This document shows positions 1 through 8,175 of a stretch of 64,000 bases of DNA, piece by piece. Source of the DNA: Streptomyces sp. BK239 (GTDB taxonomy: Bacteria; Actinomycetota; Actinomycetes; Streptomycetales; Streptomycetaceae); NCBI RefSeq assembly GCF_004217285.1, contig NZ_SHKS01000008.1:186001-250000 (forward strand), read 5' to 3'. The notes beneath the pieces were generated by a model that saw nothing but the letters and a program-made list of their open reading frames with translations, searched no databases and was not told where the DNA came from. Position 1 is the first letter of the stretch, and every line of letters begins with the position of its first letter. The position numbers and the translations under genes are program-made.

Positions 1-442
1 TGTCGATCTGGTTGAACGTCGCGTCGGCGTCGAGCTGCGCGACGTCGATGTAGAGGTTCTCGGCGGTGACCGGCTTCTTCGGGTCCTTGCCCGCGTCAAG
101 ACGCAGGTAGAACGTCTTGTTGAGGACCGGGATCGTCGTCTTGACCGACTGACACATGTTCGTGATAGTCGCGTTCTCGAACGAGGAGACCGCTACCGGA
201 ACCTGCGTCTTGGTCTTGCCGTCGACCGCGGTGTAGACGTTGTCGATGCCGCCGTACTGGGCGAATCCGTCACCGTGCAGGGTCTCGGCCGAGACCTTGA
301 ACTGCTGACCGGAGACGCTGAACGAGGCCGCGAGTGCGCCCTGCGCCAGGCCGACGCCCACACACGCTGCCGCGGCGACGCTGGGCACCATGACCACAGC
401 GAACCGCTTCCATCTGGTCCCGCCACGCACCTGGGACTCCAT
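1..442 (-). CDS. DUF6230 family secreted/membrane-associated protein (3' part outside window)
   Basis: The first 147 codons are in the window and the gene runs off the left edge. A short basic N-terminus is followed by one hydrophobic segment at about residues 13-38, then a Thr/Val/Asp-rich, probably beta-rich ectodomain (begins SFSVSGQQFKVSAETLHGDG). This matches the actinobacterial DUF6230 family, often annotated as 'cholesterol esterase' without biochemical support. In Streptomyces it is usually followed by a DUF6114 membrane protein, which would lie off the left edge. The ATG start has a good GAAGGAGG site 6 bases upstream. Cellular role is unknown; I would not infer esterase activity, as no GXSXG motif is visible in this part. 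Confidence 0.75.
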   Translation of the reverse strand, partial: MESQVRGGTRWKRFAVVMVPSVAAAACVGVGLAQGALAASFSVSGQQFKVSAETLHGDGFAQYGGIDNVYTAVDGKTKTQVPVAVSSFENATITNMCQSVKTTIPVLNKTFYLRLDAGKDPKKPVTAENLYIDVAQLDADATFNQID

Positions 443-820
443 ATTTCCTCCTTCTCGGACGTACATCTCCTGGCTCCGGCTCGCCTCCGAGGCGGCGGCT
501 CGGCCGGGCAGGGATGGGAGAAGCACTACGTCCTCGGGAAGGGGAGCGCCCGAACCCGAAAGGCGCGAACCGCGCTCCGAATCACCGGCGATCACCCCCG
601 AGCGACACATCGGTCGCGCCTGACACGCATCACGCACAACCCTGCTGGACAGGCTTCACCGAGCGGCGAAGACCCCCCTGTCCAAGAGCCGACGCCACTG
701 TCGCCGACCCTGCTCGGTGGGGACCCAGGGGACCCGTCGACCCAACCGGCTGTCGGGGTACGGAATTGGACCGAGCGTGGCCGATCGTGGTGCATTCTGG
801 CCGCCCGCACAAGGGGGTTC

Positions 821-836
821 GTTACCGGCTAGTAAC
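821..836. promoter_or_regulatory. Operator-like palindrome GTTACCGGCTAGTAAC
   Basis: GTTAC and GTAAC face each other across CGGCTA, extending to CGTTAC/GTAACG with the flanking bases. It resembles the TTAC-N6-GTAA operators used by several actinobacterial TetR-type regulators of lipid metabolism. It lies about 380 bp upstream of the DUF6230 start. A 14/16 match occurs at 34074-34089. Function is inferred only from symmetry. Confidence 0.35.
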
Positions 837-966
837 GGCCGGATAACCGAACAACGACCCACAGGTCTCGGCCCACGACGCTGGGTGGCAATCATGCCCA
901 GGACAAAACTATTGATCGCTGGACAGAATCCGACACATCCACGCCTCTGCTTTACTCGCAGTAACA

Positions 967-1004
967 GCGGCCGCGATTACCAAGATTTGGTAAAACGCGG
1001 CCGC
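967..1004. terminator. Long inverted repeat downstream of the thioredoxin-TPR gene
   Basis: Left arm GCGGCCGCGATTACCAA (967-983) and right arm TTGGTAAAACGCGGCCGC (987-1004) pair across GAT with one bulged base. The hairpin begins 86 bp past the stop codon of the minus-strand gene ending at 1091, which suits a terminator, though no T-run follows. The AT-rich core TTACCAA-GAT-TTGGTAA also looks like a protein-binding operator. Confidence 0.5.
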
Positions 1005-1090
1005 AGGGGGCATCCAGTCGCCAGATTTTTCACTCCGGCACCACAGGCCCCGGCGTTTAGCGGCTGGTCAGCACCGGGGCCCGGCGGGGC

Positions 1091-2065
1091 TCAGAACAGG
1101 GCGCGCGCCAGAGCCCTGCGCGCCGTGGCCACCCGCGGGTCCTCGGGGCCCACGACCTCGAACAGCTCCAGCAGCCGCAGCCGTACGGCGTCCCGCTCCT
1201 CACCGGCCGTGCGCCGCACGGTGTCGATGAGCCGGCCGAACGCGTCGTCGACATGACCGCCCACCAGATCCAGGTCGGCTGCGGCGATCTGGGCCGTCGC
1301 GTCCTGCGGCTTCTCGGCGGCCTCCTTGCGCACCGCCTGCGGGTCCATGCCCTGCACGCGCTGGAGCAACTCGGCCTGTGCGAGGCCGAGCTTGGCCTCG
1401 GTGTTGCCCGGGTCGTCGGCCAGCACGTTCTGGTAGGCGCGCACCGCGCCGCCCAAGTCGCCCGCGTCCAGGGCCTGTACGGCGGCCTCCAGCAGGGCGT
1501 CGTACGGACCGGCCGGCGCCTCGGCGGCCTCGGTGGGCTCGCCGGGCCGGGCGTCGGGGTCGACGGTCAGGCCGGTGAGACCGAAGCGCTGCTCGGCGAC
1601 GGCCACCAACTGGTCGAGCGTCTGGCGGATCTGAGCCTCCGAGGCGGCCCCCTGGAAGAGCGGCAGCGCCTGTCCCGCGACGACGGCGAAGACGGCCGGG
1701 ATGCCCTGCACCCCGAACTGCTGCATCAGCATCTGGTTGGCGTCGACGTCGATCTTCGCGAGCAGGAAGCGCCCGGCGTACTCGGCGGCGAGCCGCTCAA
1801 GGACGGGGCTCAGCTGCTTGCAGGGCTGGCACCACTCGGCCCAGAAGTCGATGACGACGGGCACCTCGGCGGACCGCTGGATGACGTCGCGCTCGAACCC
1901 CGCCTCATCGACGTCGATGACGAGGTCCGCTGGGGACACCGCCCCCGTCCCGCCCTGCCGGGCGGCTTCGGCGCGCGCCTGCTCCGCCTTCGCCTTGGCC
2001 TCCTGGGCCGCCTTCACCGCGGCGAGGTCGACGACTCCGCTCATGGACATGTTCCGTGGCTGCAT
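1091..2065 (-). CDS. Thioredoxin-domain/TPR co-chaperone (CnoX/YbbN-like)
   Basis: This 324-aa cytoplasmic protein has a thioredoxin fold at about residues 45-155 with active site WCQPC (Cys79, Cys82) and cis-Pro123 in the GIPA motif. A C-terminal TPR-like helical region follows from about 190. The architecture matches CnoX/YbbN chaperone-redoxins that protect unfolded proteins and hand them to chaperones. Unlike E. coli CnoX, which has SxxC, both active-site cysteines are present, so disulphide chemistry is plausible. The ATG at 2065 is chosen because GGGGAGG lies 6-10 bases upstream; a 35-residue in-frame extension upstream has no ribosome site. It is transcribed alone. Confidence 0.85.
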   Translation of the reverse strand: MQPRNMSMSGVVDLAAVKAAQEAKAKAEQARAEAARQGGTGAVSPADLVIDVDEAGFERDVIQRSAEVPVVIDFWAEWCQPCKQLSPVLERLAAEYAGRFLLAKIDVDANQMLMQQFGVQGIPAVFAVVAGQALPLFQGAASEAQIRQTLDQLVAVAEQRFGLTGLTVDPDARPGEPTEAAEAPAGPYDALLEAAVQALDAGDLGGAVRAYQNVLADDPGNTEAKLGLAQAELLQRVQGMDPQAVRKEAAEKPQDATAQIAAADLDLVGGHVDDAFGRLIDTVRRTAGEERDAVRLRLLELFEVVGPEDPRVATARRALARALF

Positions 2066-2281
2066 GCGTCTATCCTCCCCCGTTCCCGCGCGTGCGTGAA
2101 AACGATCCGCGAATGCGCCGGGGTCCCCACCCCACGCGCCGCGTGATCTCGGCTCGCGGACGTCCACCACGAGCTTTCGCTACGAGTCGTAGCGTAATAC
2201 CCATGAGGCCGGCGCGGGGGTCGCTTTCCGGTGATCTCCCTCACTGGGAGCGGCACGGAAAGTGGCCGTTATGGTCGATGC

Positions 2282-2914
2282 ATGCAGAGTCGTTCCCCCG
2301 CCGGCCGTGCCGGACGACCGCGCAGCGCGGCCGCGGACGCCGCGATCCTCGCCGCGACCCGGGCGGCGCTGGTCGAACTGGGCTGGTCCAAACTGACGTT
2401 GGGGGACGTGGCGACCCGGGCCGGGGTCGCCAAGACGACGCTCTACCGCCGCTGGTCCGGCAAGAACGAACTCGTCGTGGACGCGGTGGCGGAGCTCTTC
2501 GGCGAACTGCGGCTCCCCGACCGCGGCAGTCTGGCCGCCGACATCGAGGGCGTGGTCCTGCAGTTCGCGGCGATCCTGGCCCGCCCGGAGGCCAGGAGCG
2601 GCCTGATGGCGGTGGTGGCGGAGTCCACCCGTGACGAGGCGCTGCGCGCCCGTGTCCGCTCCTCGATCGTCGACCCGCAGAAGGACCTGGTCCTGGAGGG
2701 CCGGGCGCGTGCCCAGAGACGCGGCGAACTCCCCCCGGAGACGGACCCGCTGGAGGCGGCCCGCACAGTGGACCTCATCTTCGACGTGGTGGCGGGCGCG
2801 GTGGTGCACCGCACCCTCGTGAGCGACGAACCGGCGGACGAGGAGTGGGTGCGGAGCTTCACGAGGGTCCTGCTGCTGGGACTGACGTCGGCTTCCAGCC
2901 CGTCCGGCATGTGA
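2282..2914 (+). CDS. TetR family transcriptional regulator
   Basis: The product is a 210-aa repressor-type protein. The N-terminal helix-turn-helix at about residues 38-65 reads LTLGDVATRAGVAKTTLYRR, a textbook TetR recognition region. The rest is the helical ligand-binding and dimerisation domain, about 140 aa, with a TetR_C-like pattern. The ATG at 2282 gives the usual spacing to the DNA-binding domain; the upstream Shine-Dalgarno is weak (GGAAAG). It is convergent with icmA. The palindrome at the icmA promoter (4677-4700) is a candidate target only by proximity. The ligand is unknown. Confidence 0.85.
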   Translation: MQSRSPAGRAGRPRSAAADAAILAATRAALVELGWSKLTLGDVATRAGVAKTTLYRRWSGKNELVVDAVAELFGELRLPDRGSLAADIEGVVLQFAAILARPEARSGLMAVVAESTRDEALRARVRSSIVDPQKDLVLEGRARAQRRGELPPETDPLEAARTVDLIFDVVAGAVVHRTLVSDEPADEEWVRSFTRVLLLGLTSASSPSGM

Positions 2915-2928
2915 GGACGGGCAGGGGC

Positions 2929-2961
2929 GGCGGGGGCGACCGCCGGGCGTACGCCCCCGCC
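2929..2961. terminator. Bidirectional terminator between tetR and icmA
   Basis: GGCGGGGGCG (2929-2938) and CGCCCCCGCC (2952-2961) form a perfect 10-bp stem around a 13-nt loop. It sits between the convergent stop codons, 14 bp after the tetR stop and 7 bp after the icmA stop. There is no T-run, as is common in Streptomyces. Confidence 0.7.
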
Positions 2962-2968
2962 TCCCGCG

Positions 2969-4669
2969 TCAGAACCCGGCGGGCTCGGTGTACACCCCCC
3001 ACTCCTCGCGCAGCACGTCGCAGATCTCGCCCAGCGTCGCCTCCGCGCGTACCGCGTCGAGCATCGGGGCGATCATGTTGCCGCCGTCCCGGGCCGCGGC
3101 GAGCATCTTGTCGAGGGCGTCGCGCACGGCCGCGTCGTCCCGCGCGGTGCGGCGCTGGGCGAGCACCCGCACCTGCTCCCGCTCCACCTCGTGGCTGACG
3201 CGCAGGATCTCCAGGTCCCCGGTCACCGAGCCGGTGTGGGCGTTGACGCCGACGACCCGCTTCTCCCCCTTCTCCAGCGCCTGCTGGTAGCGGAAGGCGG
3301 ACTCGGCGATCTCCCCGGTGAACCACCCGTCCTCGATGCCGCGCAGGATGCCGGACGTCACCGGGCCGATGGGGTGCCGCCCGTCGGGGTGGGCCCGCAG
3401 ACCCCGCTCCTTGATCCGCTCGAAGATCGCCTCGGCGTCGGCCTCGATCCGGTCGGTCAGCTGCTCGACGTACCACGAACCGCCCAGCGGGTCCGCGACG
3501 TTGGCGACGCCGGTCTCCTCCATCAGCACCTGCTGCGTGCGCAGGGCGATCTCCGCGGCCTGCTCGCTCGGCAGCGCGAGGGTCTCGTCGAGGGCGTTGG
3601 TGTGCAGCGAGTTGGTGCCGCCGAGCACCGCGGCGAGCGCCTCCACCGCCGTGCGCACGACGTTGTTGTACGGCTGCTGGGCCGTCAGGGAGACGCCGGC
3701 GGTCTGGGTGTGGAAGCGCAGCCACTGCGCCTTCTCGCTCTTCGCGCCGTAGACGTCCCGCATCCAGCGGGCCCAGATCCGGCGCGCGGCGCGGAACTTG
3801 GCGATCTCCTCGAAGAAGTCGACGTGGGCGTCGAAGAAGAAGGACAGGCCCGGGGCGAAGACGTCGACGTCGAGCCCGCGGCTGAGTCCGAGCTCGACGT
3901 AGCCGAAGCCGTCGGCGAGCGTGTACGCCAGTTCCTGCGCGGCCGTCGCTCCGGCCTCGCGGATGTGGTAGCCGGAGACGGACAGCGGCTTGTAGGCGGG
4001 GATGCCGGACGCGCAGTACTCCATCAGGTCGCCGATGAGGCGCAGGTGCGGCTCGGGCGGGAAGAGCCACTCCTTCTGCGCGATGTACTCCTTGAAGATG
4101 TCGGTCTGGAGCGTGCCGTTCAGGACGGACGGGTCGACGCCCTGCCGCTCGGCGGCCACCAGGTACATGCAGAAGACGGGGACGGCGGGCCCGCTGATCG
4201 TCATGGAGGTGGTGACGTCCCCGAGGGGGATGTCCTTGAACAGCACCTCCATGTCGGCGGCGGAGTCGATGGCGACCCCGCAGTGGCCGACCTCGCCGAG
4301 CGAGCGCCGGTCGTCGGAGTCGCGGCCCATGAGGGTCGGCATGTCGAAGGCGACCGAGAGGCCCCCGCCGCCGTTGGCGAGGATCATCTTGTAGCGCTCG
4401 TTGGTCTGCTCGGCGTTGCCGAACCCGGCGAACTGCCGGATGGTCCACGTCCGCCCGCGGTACCCGGTCGGGTACAGCCCTCGGGTGAAGGGGTACTCCC
4501 CGGGCCACCCGATCCGTTCGAACCCGGCGTAGGCGTCACCGGGCCGCGGCCCGTACACGGGCTCCACGGGATCGCCGGAGAGCGTGGTGAAGTCGGCCTC
4601 CCGCTTGCGCGAGGCGTCGTAGCGGGCCTGCCAGCGTCGGCGGCCTTCCTCGATGGCGTCAGCGTCCAT
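2969..4669 (-). CDS. icmA: Isobutyryl-CoA mutase large subunit IcmA
   Basis: The 566-aa product equals the known IcmA length and carries the substrate-binding TIM-barrel half of a B12-dependent acyl-CoA mutase. The cobalamin-binding half (IcmB) is a separate small protein and is not in this window. Two substrate-specificity positions identify it: Phe80 (in TIRQF) and Gln198 (in IAQKE) replace the Tyr and Arg of methylmalonyl-CoA mutase. It would interconvert isobutyryl-CoA and n-butyryl-CoA, linking valine catabolism to polyketide precursor supply. The ATG at 4669 lacks a clear ribosome site; a perfect 24-bp palindrome ends 7 bp upstream, so tight transcriptional control is likely. Confidence 0.93.
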   Translation of the reverse strand: MDADAIEEGRRRWQARYDASRKREADFTTLSGDPVEPVYGPRPGDAYAGFERIGWPGEYPFTRGLYPTGYRGRTWTIRQFAGFGNAEQTNERYKMILANGGGGLSVAFDMPTLMGRDSDDRRSLGEVGHCGVAIDSAADMEVLFKDIPLGDVTTSMTISGPAVPVFCMYLVAAERQGVDPSVLNGTLQTDIFKEYIAQKEWLFPPEPHLRLIGDLMEYCASGIPAYKPLSVSGYHIREAGATAAQELAYTLADGFGYVELGLSRGLDVDVFAPGLSFFFDAHVDFFEEIAKFRAARRIWARWMRDVYGAKSEKAQWLRFHTQTAGVSLTAQQPYNNVVRTAVEALAAVLGGTNSLHTNALDETLALPSEQAAEIALRTQQVLMEETGVANVADPLGGSWYVEQLTDRIEADAEAIFERIKERGLRAHPDGRHPIGPVTSGILRGIEDGWFTGEIAESAFRYQQALEKGEKRVVGVNAHTGSVTGDLEILRVSHEVEREQVRVLAQRRTARDDAAVRDALDKMLAAARDGGNMIAPMLDAVRAEATLGEICDVLREEWGVYTEPAGF

Positions 4670-4676
4670 GCTTCGA

Positions 4677-4705
4677 ATTTACTAGGACGTCCTAGTAAAT
4701 GTCGA
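4677..4705 (-). promoter_or_regulatory. icmA promoter/operator: perfect 24-bp palindrome
   Basis: ATTTACTAGGAC (4677-4688) is followed with no spacer by its exact reverse complement GTCCTAGTAAAT (4689-4700). On the minus strand a -35-like TCGACA (4705-4700) abuts it, and a TAGTAA -10-like hexamer lies inside it 9 nt before the ATG. A dimeric repressor bound here would cover the promoter. Confidence 0.7.
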
Positions 4706-4711
4706 TGGGAG

Positions 4712-4738
4712 ACCGCCGTACGCGTGCCGTACGGCGGT
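4712..4738 (-). terminator. Terminator hairpin after the DUF3817 gene
   Basis: ACCGCCGTACG (4712-4722) and CGTACGGCGGT (4728-4738) form a perfect 11-bp stem with a 5-nt loop, 25 bp past the stop at 4764. It separates the DUF3817 transcript from the icmA promoter. Confidence 0.7.
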
Positions 4739-4763
4739 GACGGCCGGGCGCGGGGCGGCCGGG

Positions 4764-5102
4764 TCAGGCCTTCGCGGTCGCCGGGGCGTCCTGGGCGACC
4801 TTGCCCTCCAGCTCGTGGCTGACCTTGCGCTCCACGAAGAAGGCGGCCGCGGGGACCGTTCCCGCCAGCAGCACCCAGAGCTGCTTCTTCACCGGCCATT
4901 TCGCCTTGGAGCCCAGGTCGAAGGCGAAGACCAGGTAGAGGATGTACAGCCAGCCGTGGGCGATGCCCACCACGCGTGTGAAGCTCTCCGCGCCGTCCAT
5001 CGACAACAGGTACTTGGCGATCACGCCGAGGGTCAGCAGGACCAGCAGTACACCGGTGACGTAGGCCATGACGCGGTAGCGGGTCAGCACGCTTCGTTTC
5101 AT
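4764..5102 (-). CDS. DUF3817 small integral membrane protein
   Basis: The product of about 112 aa has three hydrophobic segments (residues about 11-33, 47-64 and 74-92) and a charged C-terminal tail, the layout of DUF3817. Function is unknown. I place the start at ATG 5102 (MKRSVLTRYR); an in-frame GTG at 5120 is possible, and neither has a strong ribosome site. It follows the marR gene on the same strand with a 43-bp gap, so co-transcription is possible. A second, diverged DUF3817 gene lies at 8776-9129. Confidence 0.75.
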   Translation of the reverse strand: MKRSVLTRYRVMAYVTGVLLVLLTLGVIAKYLLSMDGAESFTRVVGIAHGWLYILYLVFAFDLGSKAKWPVKKQLWVLLAGTVPAAAFFVERKVSHELEGKVAQDAPATAKA

Positions 5103-5145
5103 GCGAACGAGCGTAACCACCCGTTCGGGGAGATCTTGCCCGGGG

Positions 5146-5655
5146 TCATTCCCCGTCGAAGTCGTGGGCCGCGATGCGCAGGGGGCGCAGGAGGGCGAAG
5201 ATCTCGGCGCATTCCTCCGCGTCGTAGACGCCGAGGCCGAAGTCCATCGCCATCAGGTCGTGGGTGGCGGCGTCGACGACCTCGCGGCCCTTGGCGGTGA
5301 TGGAGGCGAGGGTGCCGCGGCCGTCGTTGGGGTTGGGGCGCTTGGCCACCAGACCCGATCTGACCAGGCGGTCCACGGTGTTCGTGACCGACGTGGGGTG
5401 GACCATCAGCCGCTCGCCGATCTTCGACATGGGCAGCTCGCCCTCCTTGGAGAAGGTGAGCAGCACCAGCGCCTCGTACCGCGCGAAGGTCAGCCCGTAC
5501 GGCTTGACCACCGCGTCCACCTCGGCGAGCAGGATCTGGTGGGCGCGCATGACGGAGGTGATCGCGGCCATGGACGGCACGTTTCCCCAGCGCTGCTTCC
5601 AGAGCTCGTCCGCGCGGGCGATGGGGTCGAAGGGGAGGCTGAGCGGCTTCGGCAC
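5146..5655 (-). CDS. MarR family transcriptional regulator
   Basis: This 169-aa winged-helix regulator has the MarR DNA-binding core at about residues 60-125 (LPMSKIGERLMVHPTSVTNT, then a wing containing NPNDGRG). The N-terminal helix includes PFDPIARADELW, a pattern seen in actinobacterial MarR proteins. The start is GTG at 5655. It lies next to the remains of an MFS transporter and may once have regulated it, but the DUF3817 gene is the only intact downstream neighbour. The ligand is not predictable from sequence. Confidence 0.85.
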   Translation of the reverse strand: MPKPLSLPFDPIARADELWKQRWGNVPSMAAITSVMRAHQILLAEVDAVVKPYGLTFARYEALVLLTFSKEGELPMSKIGERLMVHPTSVTNTVDRLVRSGLVAKRPNPNDGRGTLASITAKGREVVDAATHDLMAMDFGLGVYDAEECAEIFALLRPLRIAAHDFDGE

Positions 5656-5666
5656 GGCACCAGACC

Positions 5667-6249
5667 CTACCCGTCGGTCATATGGCGGTCAGCCCCGTCT
5701 CGGCCCTCGGTCCCCCGGGCACGCCGGGCCTCCCACGCCAGCGCGGCGCAGCACACCGCCCCCAGCACGCCCGCGCCGGTGACCGCCGCCGTCACCCCCG
5801 CGAACTCGGCCGCCACTCCCGCGAGCGCCATCCCGACGCCCTGCACCGTCATCAGCCCGGCGGTCAGCAGCGTCATGGCCCGCCCCCGCAGCTCCTCCGG
5901 CACCGCCCGCACCAGCCACTGGTCGAGGCCGAGGGTGTACGCCGAGCCCGCTCCGGCGAGCGCCGTCAGCAGGAGGGAGAGAGGCCAGCCCCGGGGCCAG
6001 GGCGAAGCCCAGGTACGGCAGAAGGGTGAGGGAGACCAGGGGGAGGACGATCCGCTCACGGGTCGCCGGCCGCAGGCGCGCCCCCGCGTACAGCTCGCCG
6101 GCGATGGTCCCGACGGGCGGCGCGCACATCAGCAGGCCGAGGCCGACCGGTCCCGCACCGAGTTCGTCGGCGTACGGCGCGGCCAGCGCCTCCGGTGCGA
6201 CCGTGAACATGGGCGGGACCCAGAACAGCAGCATCAGGACGCGCACCCG
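5667..6249 (-). pseudogene. MFS exporter remnant: N-terminal half missing, plus a frameshift
   Basis: Only the second half of a 12-helix major facilitator protein remains. Reading from about 6246 the frame gives RVLMLLFWVPPMFTVAPEAL through ALAPGLAS. It must shift by one frame at about 5980-5995, in a CCCGGGG-containing stretch, to continue as LSLLLTALAGAG and reach the stop at 5667. The first six helices, the start codon and the promoter are absent. The facing plus-strand regulator remnant begins immediately beyond. The frameshift alone could be a sequencing error; the missing half could not. Confidence 0.75.
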
Positions 6250-6261
6250 GCGGTCGGAGAG

Positions 6262-7144
6262 GCCCGACCGGCACGGGTACCACGCGCCCTGGCTGCGCGG
6301 GATCCGGGAGGCGGCCGAGGGGCTCGACCTGACCGGGCTGTGGCTGCTGATGCCCCGCCGCGGTCACTCCCCCGACTGGCTGAGCCCGCCGCCGGCCGGC
6401 CCGACGGCCACCTTCGAGGAGGAGATCGCGCAGGTCCGCGCGGCGGACCCGGGGGCCGCGCGCGAGGATTCGGCCCGCTCGCTCGCGGACACCCCGGGCG
6501 CGCTGGAGCATCCGCTGGCCCATGCCTGGCTCGCCGACCCCGAACGGATGATCCGGGACCTCGCCGACCTTCTGGAACAGGTCTGGCACACCCTCCTCGC
6601 GCCGGACTGGCCCCGGCTGCGGGCCCTGCTGGAGGCGGACGTCACCTTCCACTCGCGGAGGCTCGCCGAGGTCGGCCTCGGCGGGCTGCTGCCCGAGATC
6701 CACCGGCGGTGCGGCTGGCGGTCCGGCACCCTCACCGTGGCGTCCGACGGCGAGTACGAGCGGCATCTGGGCGGGCGGGGGCTGGTGCTGATGCCCAGCG
6801 TGTTCGTGTGGCCGGACGTGGTCAGCTCCTTCGACCCGCCCTGGCAGCCGACCCTGGTCTACCCGGCGCGCGGCATCGCCGGCCTGTGGGCCGACCCCGC
6901 CGGCCGCTCCCCCGACGCGCTCGTACGGCTCCTCGGGCGGGGCCGGGCCGCCGTCCTCGCCGCGCTCGACGACCCGGCGACCACGACCGCGCTCGCCCAC
7001 CGCCTCGGCCTCGCGCCGTCCTCGGTCTCCGCCCAGCTGACGGTCCTGCGCGACGCCGGTCTGCTGGTCGCCCGCCGTTACGGCCACCAGGTGCTGTACG
7101 AGCGGACGCCGCTCGGGATGGCGCTGGCGTCGGGCGGTGCGTGA
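6262..7144 (+). pseudogene. DUF5937/ArsR-type regulator remnant, N-terminus missing
   Basis: The encoded part is typical DUF5937 (APWLRGIREAAEGLDLTGL onward) followed by an ArsR-type winged helix at the C-terminus (TTALAHRLGLAPSSVSAQLT, then VARRYGHQVLYERT). Full-length relatives start about 40 residues earlier with a conserved segment that is not present, and no start with a ribosome site is visible. The open frame continues upstream only into the antisense of the MFS remnant. An internal ATG (in LLMPRRG) could give a shortened product, so activity is not excluded. Confidence 0.65.
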
Positions 7145-7164
7145 ACGCGGCCGGCCGCGCCCGC

Positions 7165-8175
7165 TCAGTACAGGGCGCGCAGGCCGAGGACGTCCCCCCG
7201 GCCGAGGGTGCGGGCGCCCGTGCTGCACGCGAAGGAGTTGGTGAACATGGTCTGCCCCTCGTGCCCGGGGCCGACGTGGGCCAGGCCGAAGACGTGTCCC
7301 GCCTCGTGCGTGGCGACGCTGCGGATGTCGTAGGCGTTGGAGCAGTCGCCGCGGGGGTGGTCGGTGAAGACGTAGTCGCCGGTGTTGAAGCGGACGTCGG
7401 CCTCCTTCAGCCAGTCCGGGCCGCGGGGCACCGGGCGGCTCCAGGAGCAGGTGGTGGCGACGACTCCGCTGGTGAGGTCGCCCGCGTCCCAGACGCTCAC
7501 CCCGTCGCGCGCGGTGCAGCGGGCCTGGGGATCGATGTCGGCCTCGTGGTGGGTCACCGTCCAGTACCTGGAACGCGCCGCGACCGCGTCGCCGTAGCCG
7601 CAGTCGTTGCGGGTGCCGGTGATCGCGCTGATGGAGTCCTCGAAGGCGCGGCGGGCCTCGGCGGGGGTGAGACCGCCGGGCAGGGGGCCGTCGCCGATCC
7701 ACCAGTCGTAGGTGCCGTACTCCTTGTGGTCGGCGATGGCGTAGGCGCTGTCGGCGCACGCGGCGCGCGCGGAGGCGGGGGGCCGCCTGCCCGGCCGGGC
7801 GGAGGCGGGCAGACCGTGCTCCCCGGCCTCCCCGTGGGCCGGCAGGTCGTACGACACTCTCCCGTCGGCGGCGACCTCCAGGGTGAAGCCGTGGCGTGAG
7901 CCGTCCGTCGTCAGGGCGTCCACGCCGACCTTGGTGCCCGGTTCGGGGACGGTGACGCCGGCGCCCTCGTAGGTGACGAGACGTCCGACGGCGTCACAGT
8001 CCAGCACGGAGGAGCCGGCGGGCAGGTCGTCGACGGTCAGCACCCCGTCGGCGAGCACGCACCGGTCGCTCGCGCGCGGGGGTGTGCCCCCGGCGCTCAC
8101 CACCGCTCCCGACACCGCCAGAACCAGCGCCGCGCCGATGCGGCCCACCAGCTGCGGCCCGTGACGACCTGTCAC
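7165..8175 (-). CDS. Secreted matrixin-like zinc metalloprotease
   Basis: The 336-aa product begins with a signal peptide (hydrophobic residues about 11-28, then AGG). The C-terminal third holds the metzincin signature HEAGHVFGLAHVGPGHEG: HExxH supplies two zinc-ligand histidines and the catalytic Glu, the third His follows in GLAH, and TMF a few residues on looks like the Met-turn. Six or more cysteines suggest disulphides in the exported protein. The target is unknown; an extracellular protease is the safe reading. The GTG start at 8175 has GGAGG upstream. It is convergent with the truncated ArsR-type remnant. Confidence 0.85.
   Translation of the reverse strand: MTGRHGPQLVGRIGAALVLAVSGAVVSAGGTPPRASDRCVLADGVLTVDDLPAGSSVLDCDAVGRLVTYEGAGVTVPEPGTKVGVDALTTDGSRHGFTLEVAADGRVSYDLPAHGEAGEHGLPASARPGRRPPASARAACADSAYAIADHKEYGTYDWWIGDGPLPGGLTPAEARRAFEDSISAITGTRNDCGYGDAVAARSRYWTVTHHEADIDPQARCTARDGVSVWDAGDLTSGVVATTCSWSRPVPRGPDWLKEADVRFNTGDYVFTDHPRGDCSNAYDIRSVATHEAGHVFGLAHVGPGHEGQTMFTNSFACSTGARTLGRGDVLGLRALY

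Larger units (their letters stand above)
443..1090. other. 648-bp intergenic region without a gene
   Basis: No ORF here has convincing codon bias. It holds a 16-bp palindrome-like element (821-836), a long inverted repeat (967-1004), and an 8-bp inverted repeat TGGACAGG/CCTGTCCA (646-653 and 677-684) whose loop has a further CTTC/GAAG pairing. The last would lie in the leader of the DUF6230 gene. The region must contain that gene's promoter and the 3' end of the thioredoxin-TPR transcript. Confidence 0.6.

Noticed and set aside
2066..2170. Longer N-terminus for the thioredoxin-TPR protein
   Set aside because: The extension (MVDVREPRSR...) lacks a ribosome site, while ATG 2065 has a strong one.
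3191..4822. 543-codon plus-strand frame across icmA
   Set aside because: Antisense shadow: Val/Gly/Leu/Arg-rich, opposite a fully recognised enzyme.
5101..7899. 932-codon plus-strand open frame
   Set aside because: It crosses several recognisable genes on the other strand and in other frames, and its composition is that of GC-rich antisense sequence.
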